A DNA stretch of 64,000 bases from Artemia franciscana (lineage: Eukaryota > Arthropoda > Branchiopoda > Anostraca > Artemiidae): the NCBI RefSeq assembly GCF_032884065.1, contig NC_088881.1, positions 5,224,171 through 5,288,170 on the forward strand. Reading direction: 5' to 3'. Below the pieces are notes generated by a model. That model had not been told where the DNA came from. It did no database searches and saw only the letters and a program-made list of their open reading frames with translations. The position numbers were made by a program, and so were the translations under genes. Position 1 is the first letter of the stretch, and each line of letters opens with the position of its first letter. Positions 12,552 to 24,170 of this stretch are shown here, in pieces.

Positions 12552-15346
12552 CAGAGGCGCCATTTGGGGCAAACCTTGGGGTGGGCATGAACTCCATCTG
12601 CCCCCCCCCCCTGATTCACTTCGTGTCGTGTAAGAAAAATGCGGGTTTTGACAGCACGTCGATCGAATATTCCAAGTAAAAACGCAGTTTCAGCCCCCGT
12701 GTTCTTGGAAATGTACTATAACCGACTGTGGGATTCAGCCACACTGACCTCTAAGATTCATTATAACAACAAAGATTACAATTAAAGAGGTTAAGTGATT
12801 AAACTGAAAGTGTAAAATTCAACCAGACTACAGGCTGGCCTTCCTCAGTGAGAAACTTTGTTATTTAAGTAAACAATACGTCGGTGAAAGTAATCTTCAT
12901 TGTTATACTGAGGGTTGTAACCAAAATATCGGTTTTCCTTCAGCAGAAGTCTTACAGATCAAATATATTTACAAAAAGGAAAAACATAACAAGAGAAATT
13001 TTTTTTATTAAAACACTATAGGTAACAAGGGGAACCGCCGAGGTTTCATCTTTATAAAATCGTCAACAAGCTGGTCGTAGTCCAAATTTTTTACTAAATC
13101 CTTCTCGGCAAATATCAAAAGGAGGTGACGGAGACAATCATCTCCTGTTGTAGACTGCAGGCAGTTTTTCACTATTTCAAGGCTAGAAAACAAACGCCCA
13201 TTGCTTGCTTTTGTCACAGGAAGTGTGGCAGCAATACGAAGTACTTTAATAACTTCTGAGTAAGCCACTGGTAATGCTTGAAGATTGTCGACAATGTCTA
13301 AGGAGTTTCCCGGTTTTTTCTCCTCATCAAGCAAGAAACGCTCGAAAATACCAGCTTGAGATTCGAAAAGAATATCATCGATATCCAGCTCGCCGTAAAG
13401 AGCAGAGAAATGCTTGAGCAACTCTGTGTCCATAAACTTGGTCAAGCTTGGATCCAAGGCTTCGAGTGTGCTCAGCACTGGCAAGTTATCTGTGAACCTT
13501 CTGTCAAATTTGGCTAGTAGATGGTCCAAAGTCTCGAAATACTCTCGCTTCATTTCATCCGCCAAAGTTGTAGTCCGATTGCCAGATTCAATGAAGTTCT
13601 TTCCTAGCGTCGAAGTTGTCACAAATTCTTTCAGAAGTTTGGTGATCTTTTGAGTTCTTCAAGGTCGTCCTTTCTGACCAACAGAGGAGGTTCTAGTCGC
13701 GGGTTCATTCACAGCAGGTACTTCGATTTCAAGTTCTGTTACAAACTCTTTAGCCTTCTCAAAAAGCAATACGAATGAAGCATCTGAACGCAGGTCGGTG
13801 AGTTCGCCTCTTGTGGCCCAAATCAGGGTGTGCGATCGGGAAATAGCCAAGTCAACGGCCTGGAGCTGCTGAGACAGCGAGTTCGTCGCTTGCATAATTG
13901 CTTCTATATAGTGCAATTGGAAGATAACAAGGAACGAGTTCATCTTCTTCTGTAGCCCTGATGCCTCTGCCCGTGCTTTGCCGTCGGCTCCCTCGCTTAC
14001 AGCAAACAGTACAACTAAAATTCATTCATTTTGGAGTCTAAACCTTCGATATAGATCGATACCAGTAAGACCATCGTGTGGCAGCATTTCTTTCCAGCTC
14101 CAGAACTGGCAGTTCGGCAGCTTTATGGGCCTCAACAAACAACTGATGCCGACTGTTGCTGTTGGAAATGATTGTGCATAGAGTCTGGACCAGTGAGAAA
14201 AAAGAACCAACAGTGCCGACAGATTCAACGAAGCTCGCAACGACCAAATTTAGATTATGTGCAAGGCAATGAATGTAGATTGCCTGCGAAAATTTCGCTC
14301 TCAAACGAGCTTGAACACCGGAGAACCATCCACTCCTTACGCTTTCTCCGTCGTAGAACTGTGCGACACAGTAGTTTCCAATCGATTCCAATTCTTGTCA
14401 CTGTGTCATGAATGAAATTTGCTAGACTTTCAGCATCCACGCTCTTTATGTGGTTGCATCCAATCAGTCTTTCTTTTACTTTTGCTTCTTTGAAGTAACT
14501 AAGAAGAATGGGAAGCTGCTCTTTCTTTGAGTTGCCCTTCGTTTCGTCGACCAGAATGGCAAAGTATTTGGCGCTTTTTAATTCTTGCACTATTGTGCGC
14601 TAAAGCCTGGAACCGATCACCAAAATAAGATCGTTCTGGTATTCATGGGATTTGTAGTGACCGTACCGTCTCTGCAGCTTGTTGAAGATCGTAGGAGAGT
14701 ACTCTGCAAGAAGATTGCATGTCTTGACGAAATATCCCTTGTTTGTCGAGGATTCTGTTTCGTCGTCCCCCCTAAAGGCAGTTCCGAGTCGCATCAATAG
14801 AGCTTTTACTTTTAATAAGGCTTTTACATGCTCTCTGTTCTCCTTGATTTCCTTGTTTCTGTCTGTCATTAAAACTGACGTGAGTGGTTGCATCTCCTTG
14901 GGTTGTATGGCTTTGAACTTAGTCCATGAAACTGCCTTGTCTTTGTGGCGGTCACTTTTAGTATGCTGTTCGTGAACGTTAGATATGTTTTTCCATTTCT
15001 TCATGCCGATGTCTATGAAAGGTCTAGACCTGTACCTGTACCCGGGAAGAGCAGACGTGCCGCCACAATGTCTGTAGCAGAAGCAGTAAACAGAATCATC
15101 CTGTATGGAGTACTACAGCCATGGGTGCTTTTCATAATATGAAGCATTGAATGACCGTTTCACCTTGCCGTTTGTTGTCACTTGCGCAGGGTATTGTACT
15201 AGTTTCTTGGACAGAATAGATTATACTGGACGTAATAAATAATTATGGTCGGAAAAGGGCCCTTTGTGGTGGAAGCTTGGGCCCCCCTGGAAAATCTGGG
15301 GTGGGCGTGTGCCCATCCATGCCCCCCCCCCTAAATGGCGCCTCTG
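12552..15346 (-). mobile_element. hAT-type DNA transposon, decayed
   Basis: A 2,795-base element. Termini are inverted: CAGAGGCGCCATTTGGGG at the left and CCCCTAAATGGCGCCTCTG at the right, the CAGRGGCGC type common in hAT elements, each followed inward by a G/C-rich run. The flanks TTTTTTGC and TTTTTTTT are at best a decayed 8-bp target duplication. It carries a broken transposase on the minus strand (13008-15190) and lies in a DSTYK intron in the same orientation as the gene. Confidence 0.85.
13008..15190 (-). pseudogene. hAT transposase (ZMYM1-like, TTF zinc finger), broken
   Basis: Pieces in order along the minus strand: a TTF-type zinc finger remnant around 15000-15180 (YEKHPWL then CFCYRHCGG and MKKWKNISNVHEQH), a linker (14600-15004), a segment with the first catalytic Asp (KYFAILVDETKGNSKKEQLP, about 14510-14570), the second acidic region and HCLAHNLNLVV (about 14240-14380), a helical insertion (13659-13943), and the C-terminal dimerisation domain with ATLPVTKASNGRLFSSLE (about 13170-13240) ending KRRRFPL-like. 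At least one nonsense codon (in the zinc finger, after HPWL) and several frameshifts separate the pieces, so no functional enzyme can be made. Family knowledge: these cut-and-paste enzymes use an RNase H-like fold and create 8-bp duplications. Confidence 0.85.
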
Positions 15347-15699
15347 TTTTTTTTTTTCTCCACTGTTAGTGGGGCAATGGAAGATTATACACACCTGTTT
15401 AAGGGCTCATTTTAAGGGAAATTGCTACATCTACGTGCTTATTTAAGTATCAAAACGTAATATTCAAAATTAAATACATTTTTAACTAAACACAAAAGAC
15501 ACTAGATAAAAAAATTTACTTGGATTCAGGTTTTTTTTTAACAGAAACAACTTTCATGATTTTGGCTTAGGCCGTAAATAAATTACCCTATTTTTTAAAA
15601 CATCAGGTCAATAAATTACAAACGATTAAATGCACTAACGAAAAAGGATGAAAAGGGTTCATAAACGATTGGTACAACGTCTCAATGGACTGAGTCTAT

Positions 15700-15775
15700 T
15701 CCTACTTCGGGTAGGCAGACAGGGAGGTTCTTACAGGGAGGTAGTTTTCGCACCTCCCTGGTCGTGATTTTCGCA
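15700..15775. other. Small palindrome
   Basis: GGGAGGTAGTTTTCGCACCTCCC can form a short hairpin, preceded by another GGGAGGTTCTTACAGGGAGG. No associated gene; purpose unknown. Confidence 0.35.
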
Positions 15776-15984
15776 ATTCAATATTTAATGGAAAACACAT
15801 CCGTATTCAGTTCTAGAGAATAGGTAGTAGCGGACACTAAGTTATAAGAGAAACGAAATACCTTGAAGGGGGATAGACTCTAATAGAAACACAGAGGCAT
15901 ATTATATCTATTTTTGAACGTCATGAATCGATACAACCTAATTTTGACAATATTGTTCGTCTTTATTAAATATTTCTTGGCCCT

Positions 15985-17640
15985 AACAAAATGTAAATCT
16001 AAAGCCAATCAAAAAATACTTATCCAATGTTGTCCAATTTTGAGTTCGGATGATATTTTTGACCCCCCGTTTGGGACCGTTTGTTTTGGGCCCCATTTGG
16101 ACCGGCACATTTTTTTTTATTAGACTCATATTCCAACGGTGCAAAACGGTACAAAAACTACAGTGTTTTCCATGGGACTAAATCCTCCTTAAGTACCATC
16201 TAAAGAGAAAATGTGAGCCAATAAGTCCGGCTATGTTCACTGGACATAGCCGGCTATATTAAAGTTCTCTTAGACCAAACAAAATGTAGCTCTAAAGCCC
16301 ATCGGAAAATACTAATCCAGTGTTGTCCAAATCTAAATTCGGAAGATATTTTTGACCCCCCGTTTGAAACCGGCACATTTTTTTTTTTTTTTTTACATCA
16401 GACTCATATTCCAACGGTACGAAAATTACAGTGTTTCCATGGGACTAAATCCTCCTTAAGTACCATCTAAAGAGAAAATGTGCGCCAATAAGTCCGGCTA
16501 TGTTCGCCGGACATAGCCGGCTATATTAAAGTTCTCTTAGACCAAACAAAATGTAACTCTAAAGCCAATTAGAAAATGCTAATCCGATGTTTTCCAAATC
16601 TGAAATCGGAAGATATTTTTGACCCCCCGTTTGGGACCGGCACATTTTTTTTTTTTTTTTTTACATTAGACTCATATTCCAACGGTGCAAAACGGTACAA
16701 AAATTACAGTGTTTTCCATGGGACTAAATCCTCCTTAAGTACCATCTAAAGAGAAAATGTGCGCCAATAAGTCCGGCTATGTTCGCCGGACATAGCCGGC
16801 TATATTAAAGTTCTCTTAGACCAAACAAAATGTAATTCTAAAGTCAATCGGAAAATGCTAATCCGATGTTGTCCAAATCTAAATTCGGAAGATATTTTTG
16901 ACCCCCCGTTTGGGACCGGCACATTTTTTTTTTTTTTTTACATCAGACTCATATTCCAACGGTACGAAAATTACAGTGTTTCCATGGGACTAAATCCTCC
17001 TTAAGTACCATCTAAAGAGAAAATGTGCGCCAATAAGTCCGGCTATGTTCGCCGGACATAGTCGGCTATATTAAAGTTCTCTTAGACCAAACAAAATGTA
17101 ACTCTAAAGCCAATTAGAAAATGCTAATCCGATGTTTTCCAAATCTGAAATCGGAAGATATTTTTGACCCCCCGTTTGGGACCGGCACATTTTTTTTTTT
17201 TTTTTTTTATTAGACTCATGTTCTAACGGTGCAAAACGGTGCAAAAAGTGCAGTGGTTTCCATGGGACTAAATCTTCCTTAAGTATCATCTAAAAAGAAA
17301 ATGTGCGCCAAAAAGTCCGGCTATGTTCGCCAGACATAGCCGGCTATAACAAAGTTCTATTGGACCTAACAAAATGTAATTCTAAAGTCAATCGGAAAAT
17401 ACTTATCCGATGTTGTCCAAATCTGAGTTCGGAAGATATTTCTAATCCCCCCGTTTGGGACCGTTTGTTTCGGAACGCGCTTGGACCGGCACATTTTTTT
17501 CTTTTTTACATTAGATTCATGTTCCAACAGCGTAAAATGGTACAAAAAGTACAGTGTTTTCCATAGGGTTAAATTCTCCTGAAGTACCATCTAAAGAGAA
17601 AATGTTCGCCACTAAGGTTACAACTTTTCAAAGATTTTGA
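15985..17640. repeat. Satellite with alternating ~268 and ~278 bp units
   Basis: The anchor AACAAAATGTAA recurs at about 15987, 16279, 16547, 16826, 17093 and 17370. Every unit holds GACCCCCCGTTTGGGACCGG, a poly-T run, CCATGGGACTAAATCCTCC and the palindrome CCGGCTATGT...ACATAGCCGG. Units alternate: those starting at 15987, 16547 and 17093 carry GCAAAACGGT(A/G)CAAAAA, those at 16279 and 16826 carry the shorter GGTACGAAAATT. This is a two-unit higher-order repeat of about 546 bases. A degraded further unit lies at 18110-18290. Confidence 0.85.
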
Positions 17641-18680
17641 TTGTGTAACTGGTAATATTCTATTTTAAAGAATAAAACACAAGTAAAATTTAACAAACAT
17701 AAAGGATTAGCTCAGTAAAGCCTAGGAGATATCCCAAATAAAAAGTAGTTAGGAATTCTCAGGCGCCTCCTTCCTAGATCTTTCTACATGACACCACATT
17801 TTGATCATATATTTATATATTATATTTTGTATTTTAACAAAAGATTTTCGACGGAATCTCGAGCAATGTCGATAAATGTATCACTCGCCACTTTTGTTCT
17901 ATTTCATGCGTTTTGTATTTTGTAGCTTACTGAATCTAGAATAAATAGAGGATATTATAAAGGCTCTGTCAAATATATTTAAACAGAAGTTTTCCTCTGA
18001 TTCTCCTCAATTTTCGGCGTTACACTCAGCTCCACCAGCGTCATGGAACCTTCACTGCACATGACCATCTAAACGAGTCTATAACACTGCAGAAGCATAA
18101 GATTCTGCAGAAGCATAACGATAAAGATATTTTTGATCTTGTTTCAGGCTCCGTCTGGCCTGGCACATTTTTTTTTTACATCAGGGCACGTTTGGGCACA
18201 TACGGCACATTTTTTTTACATGTGCAGTGTTTTCTGTAGGACTAAATCCTCCTGAAGTGCACCTGAAGAAAAATGTGCACCAAAAAGTGCTATTACTTTT
18301 CAAATATTTTTATTGAGCAACTGGTAATATTCTAGGTTGAAGAATAAAACACCAGTAAAATATTTATATATTATATTTTGTATTTTTTTCATAAGATCGA
18401 GGAAATTTCGAGCGATGTCGACAAATGTATTATTCGCCACTTTTGTTCTATTACAGGTGTTTTGTACTTCGTAGATTTACTAAATCTAGAAGAAATAGAG
18501 GATATTATGAAGGCTCTGTCTAATATATTAAAAACAGAAGTTTCCCACTGATTCTCCTCAATTTTCGGCGTTACACTCAGCTCCACCAGCGTCATGGAGC
18601 CTTCACGACACATTACCATCCAAACGAGTCAGTAATACCACAGAAACGTAAGATTCTGCAGAAGCATAACCATAAAAAAT
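17620..18680. repeat. Tandem duplication of a ~400-500 bp segment
   Basis: 17620-18125 and 18283-18680 match along most of their length: both contain TTGGTAATATTCTA-like starts, TATATTTATATATTATATTT, GCCACTTTTGTTCTATT, GAGGATATTAT, and ATTTTCGGCGTTACACTCAG followed by CTCCACCAGCGTCATGGA. Between them lies a worn unit of the neighbouring satellite. A 76-codon open frame in the right copy (18389-18619, minus) is interrupted in the left copy, so it is not treated as a gene. Confidence 0.7.
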
Positions 18681-18779
18681 ATATAAAAACAGTCAATTTT
18701 CAAAGTCAAATTGCGTGCGTAAAACAGCTACTAATAAAAAAAAATGTAAGGGAAGGAAAAAAGGAAAGGTAATTCTCAC

Positions 18780-18907
18780 CCCATGTTGTATTCAAATTGA
18801 TCTTGATCCGACTCCGTTAGATCAGGAGGAGCCAGCCAAACGGAACTGACAAAGCATATTGGAATACTTCCAAACGCTCTTCGTAGCTCACGAACTTCTG
18901 CTAGCTC
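18780..18907 (-). CDS. DSTYK: DSTYK-like kinase, internal exon (third recognised)
   Basis: A 128-base exon with acceptor TTTTCTAG before GAGCTAGCAG and donor AACATGGG followed by GTGAGAA. It encodes 42 residues starting ELAEVRELRRAFGSIPICF and ending DQFEYNM, plus two bases that join the next exon to make Gly. Vertebrate DSTYK has ELQEIRKYFSFPVFFFKVPKL at this point, in the same position relative to the preceding LPVITYALHKDELSE segment. It begins in phase 0, as required by the exon at 23058-23237. No frame break. The part encoded is in the N-terminal GTPase-like/regulatory region, not the kinase domain. Confidence 0.8.
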
Positions 18908-19017
18908 CTAGAAAATTCATTTTCATCAGACAAGTTAACTTTATTCCAGCTACCCACCTTGAAGGTAAGACAACACATATATTTCTTCTTTGACGTTAAT
19001 TTATAATAACCTACCTC

Positions 19018-19203
19018 AAAGGCGTGTCCAGGACTTTTTGCTCGGGGATGAAGGGAATTTCGTTCGGGGGTGGACGAGGGTTTACAAAAAAAATCCCTAC
19101 AAGACACAACAAAAGTTTGTATATATGTATTTTTTTAAGGGGGCGGACAAAAATTCCAGGGAGGGTCATACCCAGTACCCCCAACCCTTGATACAGCTTT
19201 GGC
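19018..19203. mobile_element. Short TIR element, GCCGTATCC family, copy 3
   Basis: Starts AAAGGCGTGTCCAGGACTTTT and ends CCCTTGATACAGCTTT; the termini are imperfect inverted repeats of each other and resemble those of the copies at 4541 and 5158. No coding capacity. It sits about 110 bases upstream of the DSTYK exon acceptor, in the intron. Confidence 0.5.
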
Positions 19204-19435
19204 CTACCTTATAAATGCTAAAATTGTCCCTTGAATGCAAACAAGCTTTTAGTCTCTATATAATGGTTGGCATTGTCTCTTAACTCCAGTCTGTCAAAAC
19301 CGTTTGACGTTAAGCCCTGGAGATTTCAAGCCAACCCTCGTTTGAGTTAACTTTGGAGCGCATTGAAACATCTTTTATCCAACCTATCCGATTAGACTCA
19401 AGTTCCCTGGGTGTATTCCATAAAAGACAAAAGAT

Positions 19436-20170
19436 CAAATATCGATAAATAAAGCACCCCTTCAGACACTGAAAGGCTTAAGACGCCTAGAACCTCTTTC
19501 ATTCATTTAAAATCTATAGCCTTTTAAAAGTATCAACATTCAATATTAATAGGGGTATGTTTATGAAATTTCGACCAATAAAGCATCCCTTCAGACACTG
19601 AACACTTAAGGCTAAGACACCTTGAACCTCTTCGATACACCTAAAATCCCTTGTCTTTCCAGAGGTTCTAATATTCTTGTAATCAGAAAATATTCCAGAA
19701 GTGGTATGTTTACCAAATCTCGACAAATAGAGCATCCTTATGCATAAAGCATAACCATTAATGCATAAAGGCTAGAACATCTTTCATAAACTTAAAATCA
19801 TTAGTCTTTTAAGAGGTTTCAATATTCTTGTCCTCAGAACATATGACAAAAGGGGTATGTTTATCAAATCTCGACCAATAAAGCACCCCTTCAGACACTG
19901 AATACTTAAAGGCTTAAGTAGAACCTCTTTCACACACCTAAAATCTTTAGTCTTTTCAGAGATTTCAGTATTCTTGTCATCACAACATATGCCAGAAGGG
20001 GAATGTTTATCAAATCTCGACCAATAAAGCACCTCTTTATGACACTTGTTAAAGGCTTAAAACCCTCTAACCTCTTTTATACACTTAAAATCTCTTGTAT
20101 TTTCTGAAGTTAAACATTCTTGTCATCAAAACAAATGTCAGAAGGGGCAGGTCATCATATCTCAACCTAA
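19436..20170. repeat. Tandem repeat, about 5 units of 130-150 bp
   Basis: The anchor AATCTCGACCAATAAAGCA recurs (with changes) at about 19436, 19566, 19713, 19867 and 20013, and more weakly at 20155. Each is followed by CAGACACTGAA, AACCTCTTTCA, TTAAAATCTTTAGTCTTT and CAGAAGGGGTATGTTTAT. Two minus-strand open frames (19514-19735, 19784-20032) are the same repeat read twice. Confidence 0.85.
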
Positions 20171-20595
20171 CTTAGTGCCAACACTTAGACCAAAAGAGCC
20201 AATATCCTTATGATACCTACGGGCATCAGGACCTGGTCCAACCTCTATTGGAAAAGGGAGACTTGGGGAGGGGTATTTTAATTACTTTTCAGTTATCTAA
20301 AATGTGTTTATAATCCACCCTTCCCCTATTTTACAAGGCGTTTCAATGTTTAATCCATCTATCAATTTCAGCCTTTAATTATTTTTGTGTCTAACTTAAT
20401 TTGATTATTTTTTCTTAATTTGAACGACTTTCACCAGCTTACTCCTATTTAACTCACTCCTAATTGAATTTTTCATTAATTTATTATTTCAATTGATTTG
20501 AATTAGTTAAAAAAATTTGCGCCCTAGCAACTCAAATGAATACGGTCTCAATGGTCAAAGTTGATAGTAGCACTTGTATTTTTCTTAGCTTTCAG

Positions 20596-20596
<1 letters not shown>

Positions 20597-20664
<68 letters not shown>
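20597..20664. repeat. (TA)n microsatellite, 34 dinucleotides
   Basis: An uninterrupted run of TA from about 20597 to 20664. Confidence 0.97.
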
Positions 20665-20667
<3 letters not shown>

Positions 20668-21004
20668 GTTTTTTCTTAATTTTTGATGCTCAAGAGAGAC
20701 AATGAATGCACGTCCAAAATATCTGTTCTATATTTATTAGCCCAGTCTTGCTTGGCGTATTTTGAAATGCTGCTACTTTAGGGACCAGACCAGTACACCA
20801 GTCAGCCTATTGACACTGTACCGCCAAAACATTAACCTTACTCTTAAAGAAAAACTAAAGACAAAATATAGATGAAATAAAAAAATTATAGGAAACAGGG
20901 TAAATAGATCTGGACCTGAATCCATCATTCAAATATATCTTTTGTCGATAGGGGAGGGATCTGCCTTTCAGGAAAAGGTAAGAATACGGCATATGACTTT
21001 ACAG

Positions 21005-21332
21005 TCCCTACCGGCGGTGCCGACGTCCGTTTCTTGGCCCTTCAGCTAGGAAGTGCAATGGCAGGTTGGGTGCCAACCATCCTGTGCTTTCGCACACCGT
21101 TCCTGTTTACCTTCCCCAGATTTCTCCAGGTACCCAATTAGAGCTGGGTCGACTCTGGCTGAGCTTACAGAGTCACGCCACTGACCCCCGTCCCAAACCA
21201 CATAATTGGATAAACTAGTTCAAGTTCATTTATTTATTAATCGCACATACATGTATATATAAATGACATAGGATTCCAACCCTCGCGCTCTCGGACAAAT
21301 CCAGCGTACCAATCCACTCGGCTAGGGCGGCC
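21005..21332 (-). mobile_element. tRNA-derived SINE
   Basis: Read on the minus strand from 21332 it starts GGCCGCCCTAGCCGAGTGG, with an A-box-like TAGCCGAGTGG and, 35-40 bases on, a B-box GGTTGGAATCC (21271-21281), the layout of a tRNA-derived internal RNA polymerase III promoter. It is followed by a body containing GGGGGTCAGTGGCGTGACTC and CAGCCAGAGTCGACCCAGCT. A second, more worn copy with the same head and body is at 57495-57760. Confidence 0.7.
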
Positions 21333-22031
21333 TTTTCTGGAAAAGAGAGCAAGTTTTTCGAAAGAACAAATAAAAGGCACGTTGTACCGAGATTAAAAAT
21401 AGGTTCTTACTGCCACTTTTTATGCGAGCCGGGCCCAAGTCCATTTATATTATTCATCAAAAAGAAAAGAGTTGACTTCTATAAAAACTATACATAAAAT
21501 CGTAGAAATCATGGGATCCCGCTCCCCTTGCTTCTGAGCGTCCTTGCTCTAAAAATTTAAAATTTTCCTCACTAACATCAAATTTAACAGTACGCAAGGT
21601 AATTTAAGTTTGCAGAAAAAAAACTGGAGTAACACAAATGTTGCATGACCAACTCATTAATGTTGTGAAAATAAACTTTGTGCAATTACACTGACATCCA
21701 CAAACCGATTGTGCTGACATCTTCTCTATTTCTCTTCTACCAAAAAATGACTTATGTACACAACGAAAACAATCAATATCTTTTAATTCCATCAGGAAAA
21801 CACACCACCGTTATTACTTCCGAACACAAACTTAAAAACAATCATCTTTACAATGGTAAAATTTTTTATTCCCCCTCTGAAACGTTTCATTTTCTCATCA
21901 TATGAAGCGTACACGAAGCAGCCACAAGACATATTTATACTTGTTGAGTCCCGGGAAAATGCCTTCTTCAAATCTATCCGTTAAGACTGTTCTGATTAGC
22001 TTCGCATGACTCTAAAAACAAATTAGAGTAT

Positions 22032-22445
22032 GTAACAGCCAAGGCTGTGGAGTCGGAGTTTTAATAAAGTTTTCTTGAATGAAGTCGGGAGTCGGTGTTG
22101 GAGTTGGTATATTGAAATGACATCAGTTAAAATGGGTTATAACTTATAAAATCTACTGAAATGAAGCCTTAACAGGGATGTAGAGTCGGAGTCGTGAAGT
22201 CAGAGCTGTAAATTTTGCTGAATGGATTCATACTCATACTTTATTTTTAATTTTCAATTTTTTGTTGTTTAGGTCCTCAACAAGTTCGCTTCCAGGATCC
22301 TAATTACTATCGGTGTTATGTTTTATTTTTTTTTATTCGAATAAATTGAATTGAATTGGAATCGGCCGGAATTAAAGTCGGGATATTGAAAACACCTGGA
22401 GACGGTTATAATTTATAACCAACTCCGCAGACTCTACGGCTGTTA
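22032..22445. mobile_element. TIR element with GGAGTCGGAG-type ends
   Basis: Left end GTAACAGCC...GGCTGTGGAGTCGGAG, right end CTCCGCAGACTCTACGGCTGTTAC: inverted termini of about 20 bases. The interior repeats GAGTCGG motifs near both ends and has a coding-free AT-rich centre. 414 bases in all; a MITE-like element in a DSTYK intron. Confidence 0.65.
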
Positions 22446-22589
22446 CTAACAGCCGTATCCTTGGATGTTTTCATAAATGAACTCAAATATTGGTAGGATT
22501 AGATAAACCCTGGATTTTGCTTCGTGACCCACGTTGACATAAATTGTTTAACCTTGTTGGGAAAAAAACTAGATTCATCCTAAACTTGT

Positions 22590-22875
22590 GCTAAATTCGC
22601 CCTAACAGCCAGATAAAAAGTATGGCATGTGAAAATCTTTGGAAGTCATGCAGAAATGAGAGATCTTGAGGGACATGGTCAGACTAAATTTGCCCTAATA
22701 GCCCAATAAAAGGTATGCCATGTGAAAATCTTTGGAAGTCGTGCAGAAATGTGAGATTTTGAGGGACATGATCAGACTAAACTTGCCCTAACAACCCAAT
22801 AAAAGATGTACCATGTGAAAAAATTTGGAAGTTGAGCAGAAATAAGAGATTTTGAGGGACATGGTCAGACCATTA
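22590..22875. repeat. Tandem repeat, three units of ~95-100 bp
   Basis: GCCCTAACAGCCCAATAAAA, then ATGTGAAAATCTTTGGAAGT, GCAGAAATGAGAGAT and TTGAGGGACATGGTCAGAC, three times in a row at about 22590, 22685 and 22785. Confidence 0.85.
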
Positions 22876-23057
22876 CCGACCCCATTCCGAGATCGGCGCT
22901 GCATTTGCCAGGGTTCACATTAATAATTGTGATATGGAATGTAATAGGCTTTTTTTTTGACCAATGATCTTTCTTACTAGCATCATTGGCCAAATTGTAG
23001 TAAGTAGTTTTCTATATATATATAAAAAAAAAAAAAACAAAAAAAAAAGTGACTTAC

Positions 23058-23237
23058 AACTTCAGACAATACAGAGCCTTTGACAACATATACAAAAACA
23101 GGGGCAGATTTCTTGACAAACTCAGATATTGAATTTGTAACTTTACCAGTTAGCTCTGGAACAACAAACATCTTTCCATCATCCCGAAATAAAAGATGAG
23201 GGACATGTACTTCTTTGTATTCCACCCTATTGCCAAC
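23058..23237 (-). CDS. DSTYK: DSTYK-like kinase, internal exon (second recognised)
   Basis: A 180-base, 60-codon exon in phase 0 at both ends. Acceptor: ATGTTTCAG before GTTGGCAATAGG; donor: GAAGTT followed by GTAAGTCAC, a strong match to consensus. The protein runs VGNRVEYKEVHVPHLLFRDD, then GKMFVVPELTGKVTNSISEF and VKKSAPVFVYVVKGSVLSEV. It lines up with vertebrate DSTYK LEVTMHHALLQEVDVVVAP followed by VLGDLVNDFLPVITYALH, i.e. a beta-strand/helix part of the N-terminal GTPase-like region. The match continues without gap into the next exon (LSEV then ELAEVRELR), which is the main support for the gene model. Confidence 0.8.
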
Positions 23238-23514
23238 CTGAAACATCCGTATAAATTAGAGAGGATTAGACAGACTATTTTAGTCATAAAACCATAAAGA
23301 AACTAAAGAAAAACAAGTAGAACCCATCTGAAAATAGCATATGTACGAATATGTATTCTTAACTTACTTTATTATGTGTGTAAAGAGGGGCTGCCCCTTC
23401 CTCTACCTTCACTCTCACACCATGTCTTAAAAACATTTTTAACGATAATTCTCTTCCAAATTCAATGACACTTCATGTTTCACGAGTCGTTTTCAACAAA
23501 TTGTAACAAAAAGT

Positions 23515-24170
23515 TAAACTTTAGCCTAAGAGCAAGGGGCAGCCCTCTCATATACAGAATAATGTCTGTTCATTTTAGGTTTTAATGCTACTTTTCACTT
23601 TCAGATGATAAAAAAATTAGTTGATTTCTTCAAATCATACCTGAAAATTTCCCACCCCTCCTCCTCCCCGTTTAATATTTCCTCTTCTACGATCTCCCTT
23701 TTAAAATCCTCTTAGGAAAGTTTATGTATATTTCCCAAAAACAGATGCTATATGCAAACAATAGGCAAATTGCGTAACTTAAATCCCTTCCCCAAGGACT
23801 ATGGGAGGGCTATATGATCCCCAAAGGTATAGTTACTGAACCTTTCTACTATACTGAATCAAATTGCTATCTCAAAATCATGATCGGATATCTTTGAAGA
23901 AAAAGGGGACGTTGGAGGGAGGGCTTCTTGTCCTCAAATCTTTTTGGTCACTTAACAAAGAGCACTAGAAGTTTTGATTTCCGTTCGAATGAGCGATTTC
24001 CTGATCTTTCAGGATCACTGATTCGATACGATTACCCCTAAGAAAAAACAACAAAACAAAACAAAAAAACGTGCATCCGTGATCTTTCTTCTTGCAAAAA
24101 ATATAAAATCCCATGTTTTTGAAGGTAAACCTCTACAGAATTTTTTTTTCGGTACTTTCCTTTAAGCAGA
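23515..24170 (+). mobile_element. Partial AAGGAGCGAC-family element, copy B
   Basis: Parallels 9660-10420 of copy A: AATGTCTGTTCATTTTAGGT, the C-rich AAATTTCCCACCCCTCC region, GGACTATGGGAGGGCTA, CTCAAAATCATGATCGG, and GATACGATTACCCCTAAG followed by CGTGCATCCGTGATCTTTC. It lacks both true ends. Non-coding. Confidence 0.65.

Noticed and set aside
13414-14975. Plus-strand frames of 65-98 codons
   Set aside because: They are antisense shadows of the hAT transposase remnant on the minus strand.
15985-17640. CRISPR array
   Set aside because: Units are about 270 bases and repeat along their whole length, with no short repeat/unique spacer pattern; the context is eukaryotic.
18389-18619. 76-codon minus-strand frame as an extra DSTYK exon
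   Set aside because: It does not match DSTYK, is broken in the neighbouring duplicate, and the exons at 18780 and 11803 already join in phase.
21265-21332. Functional tRNA gene on the minus strand
   Set aside because: Boxes are present but stems do not pair well by eye and the sequence continues into a SINE body shared with another copy.
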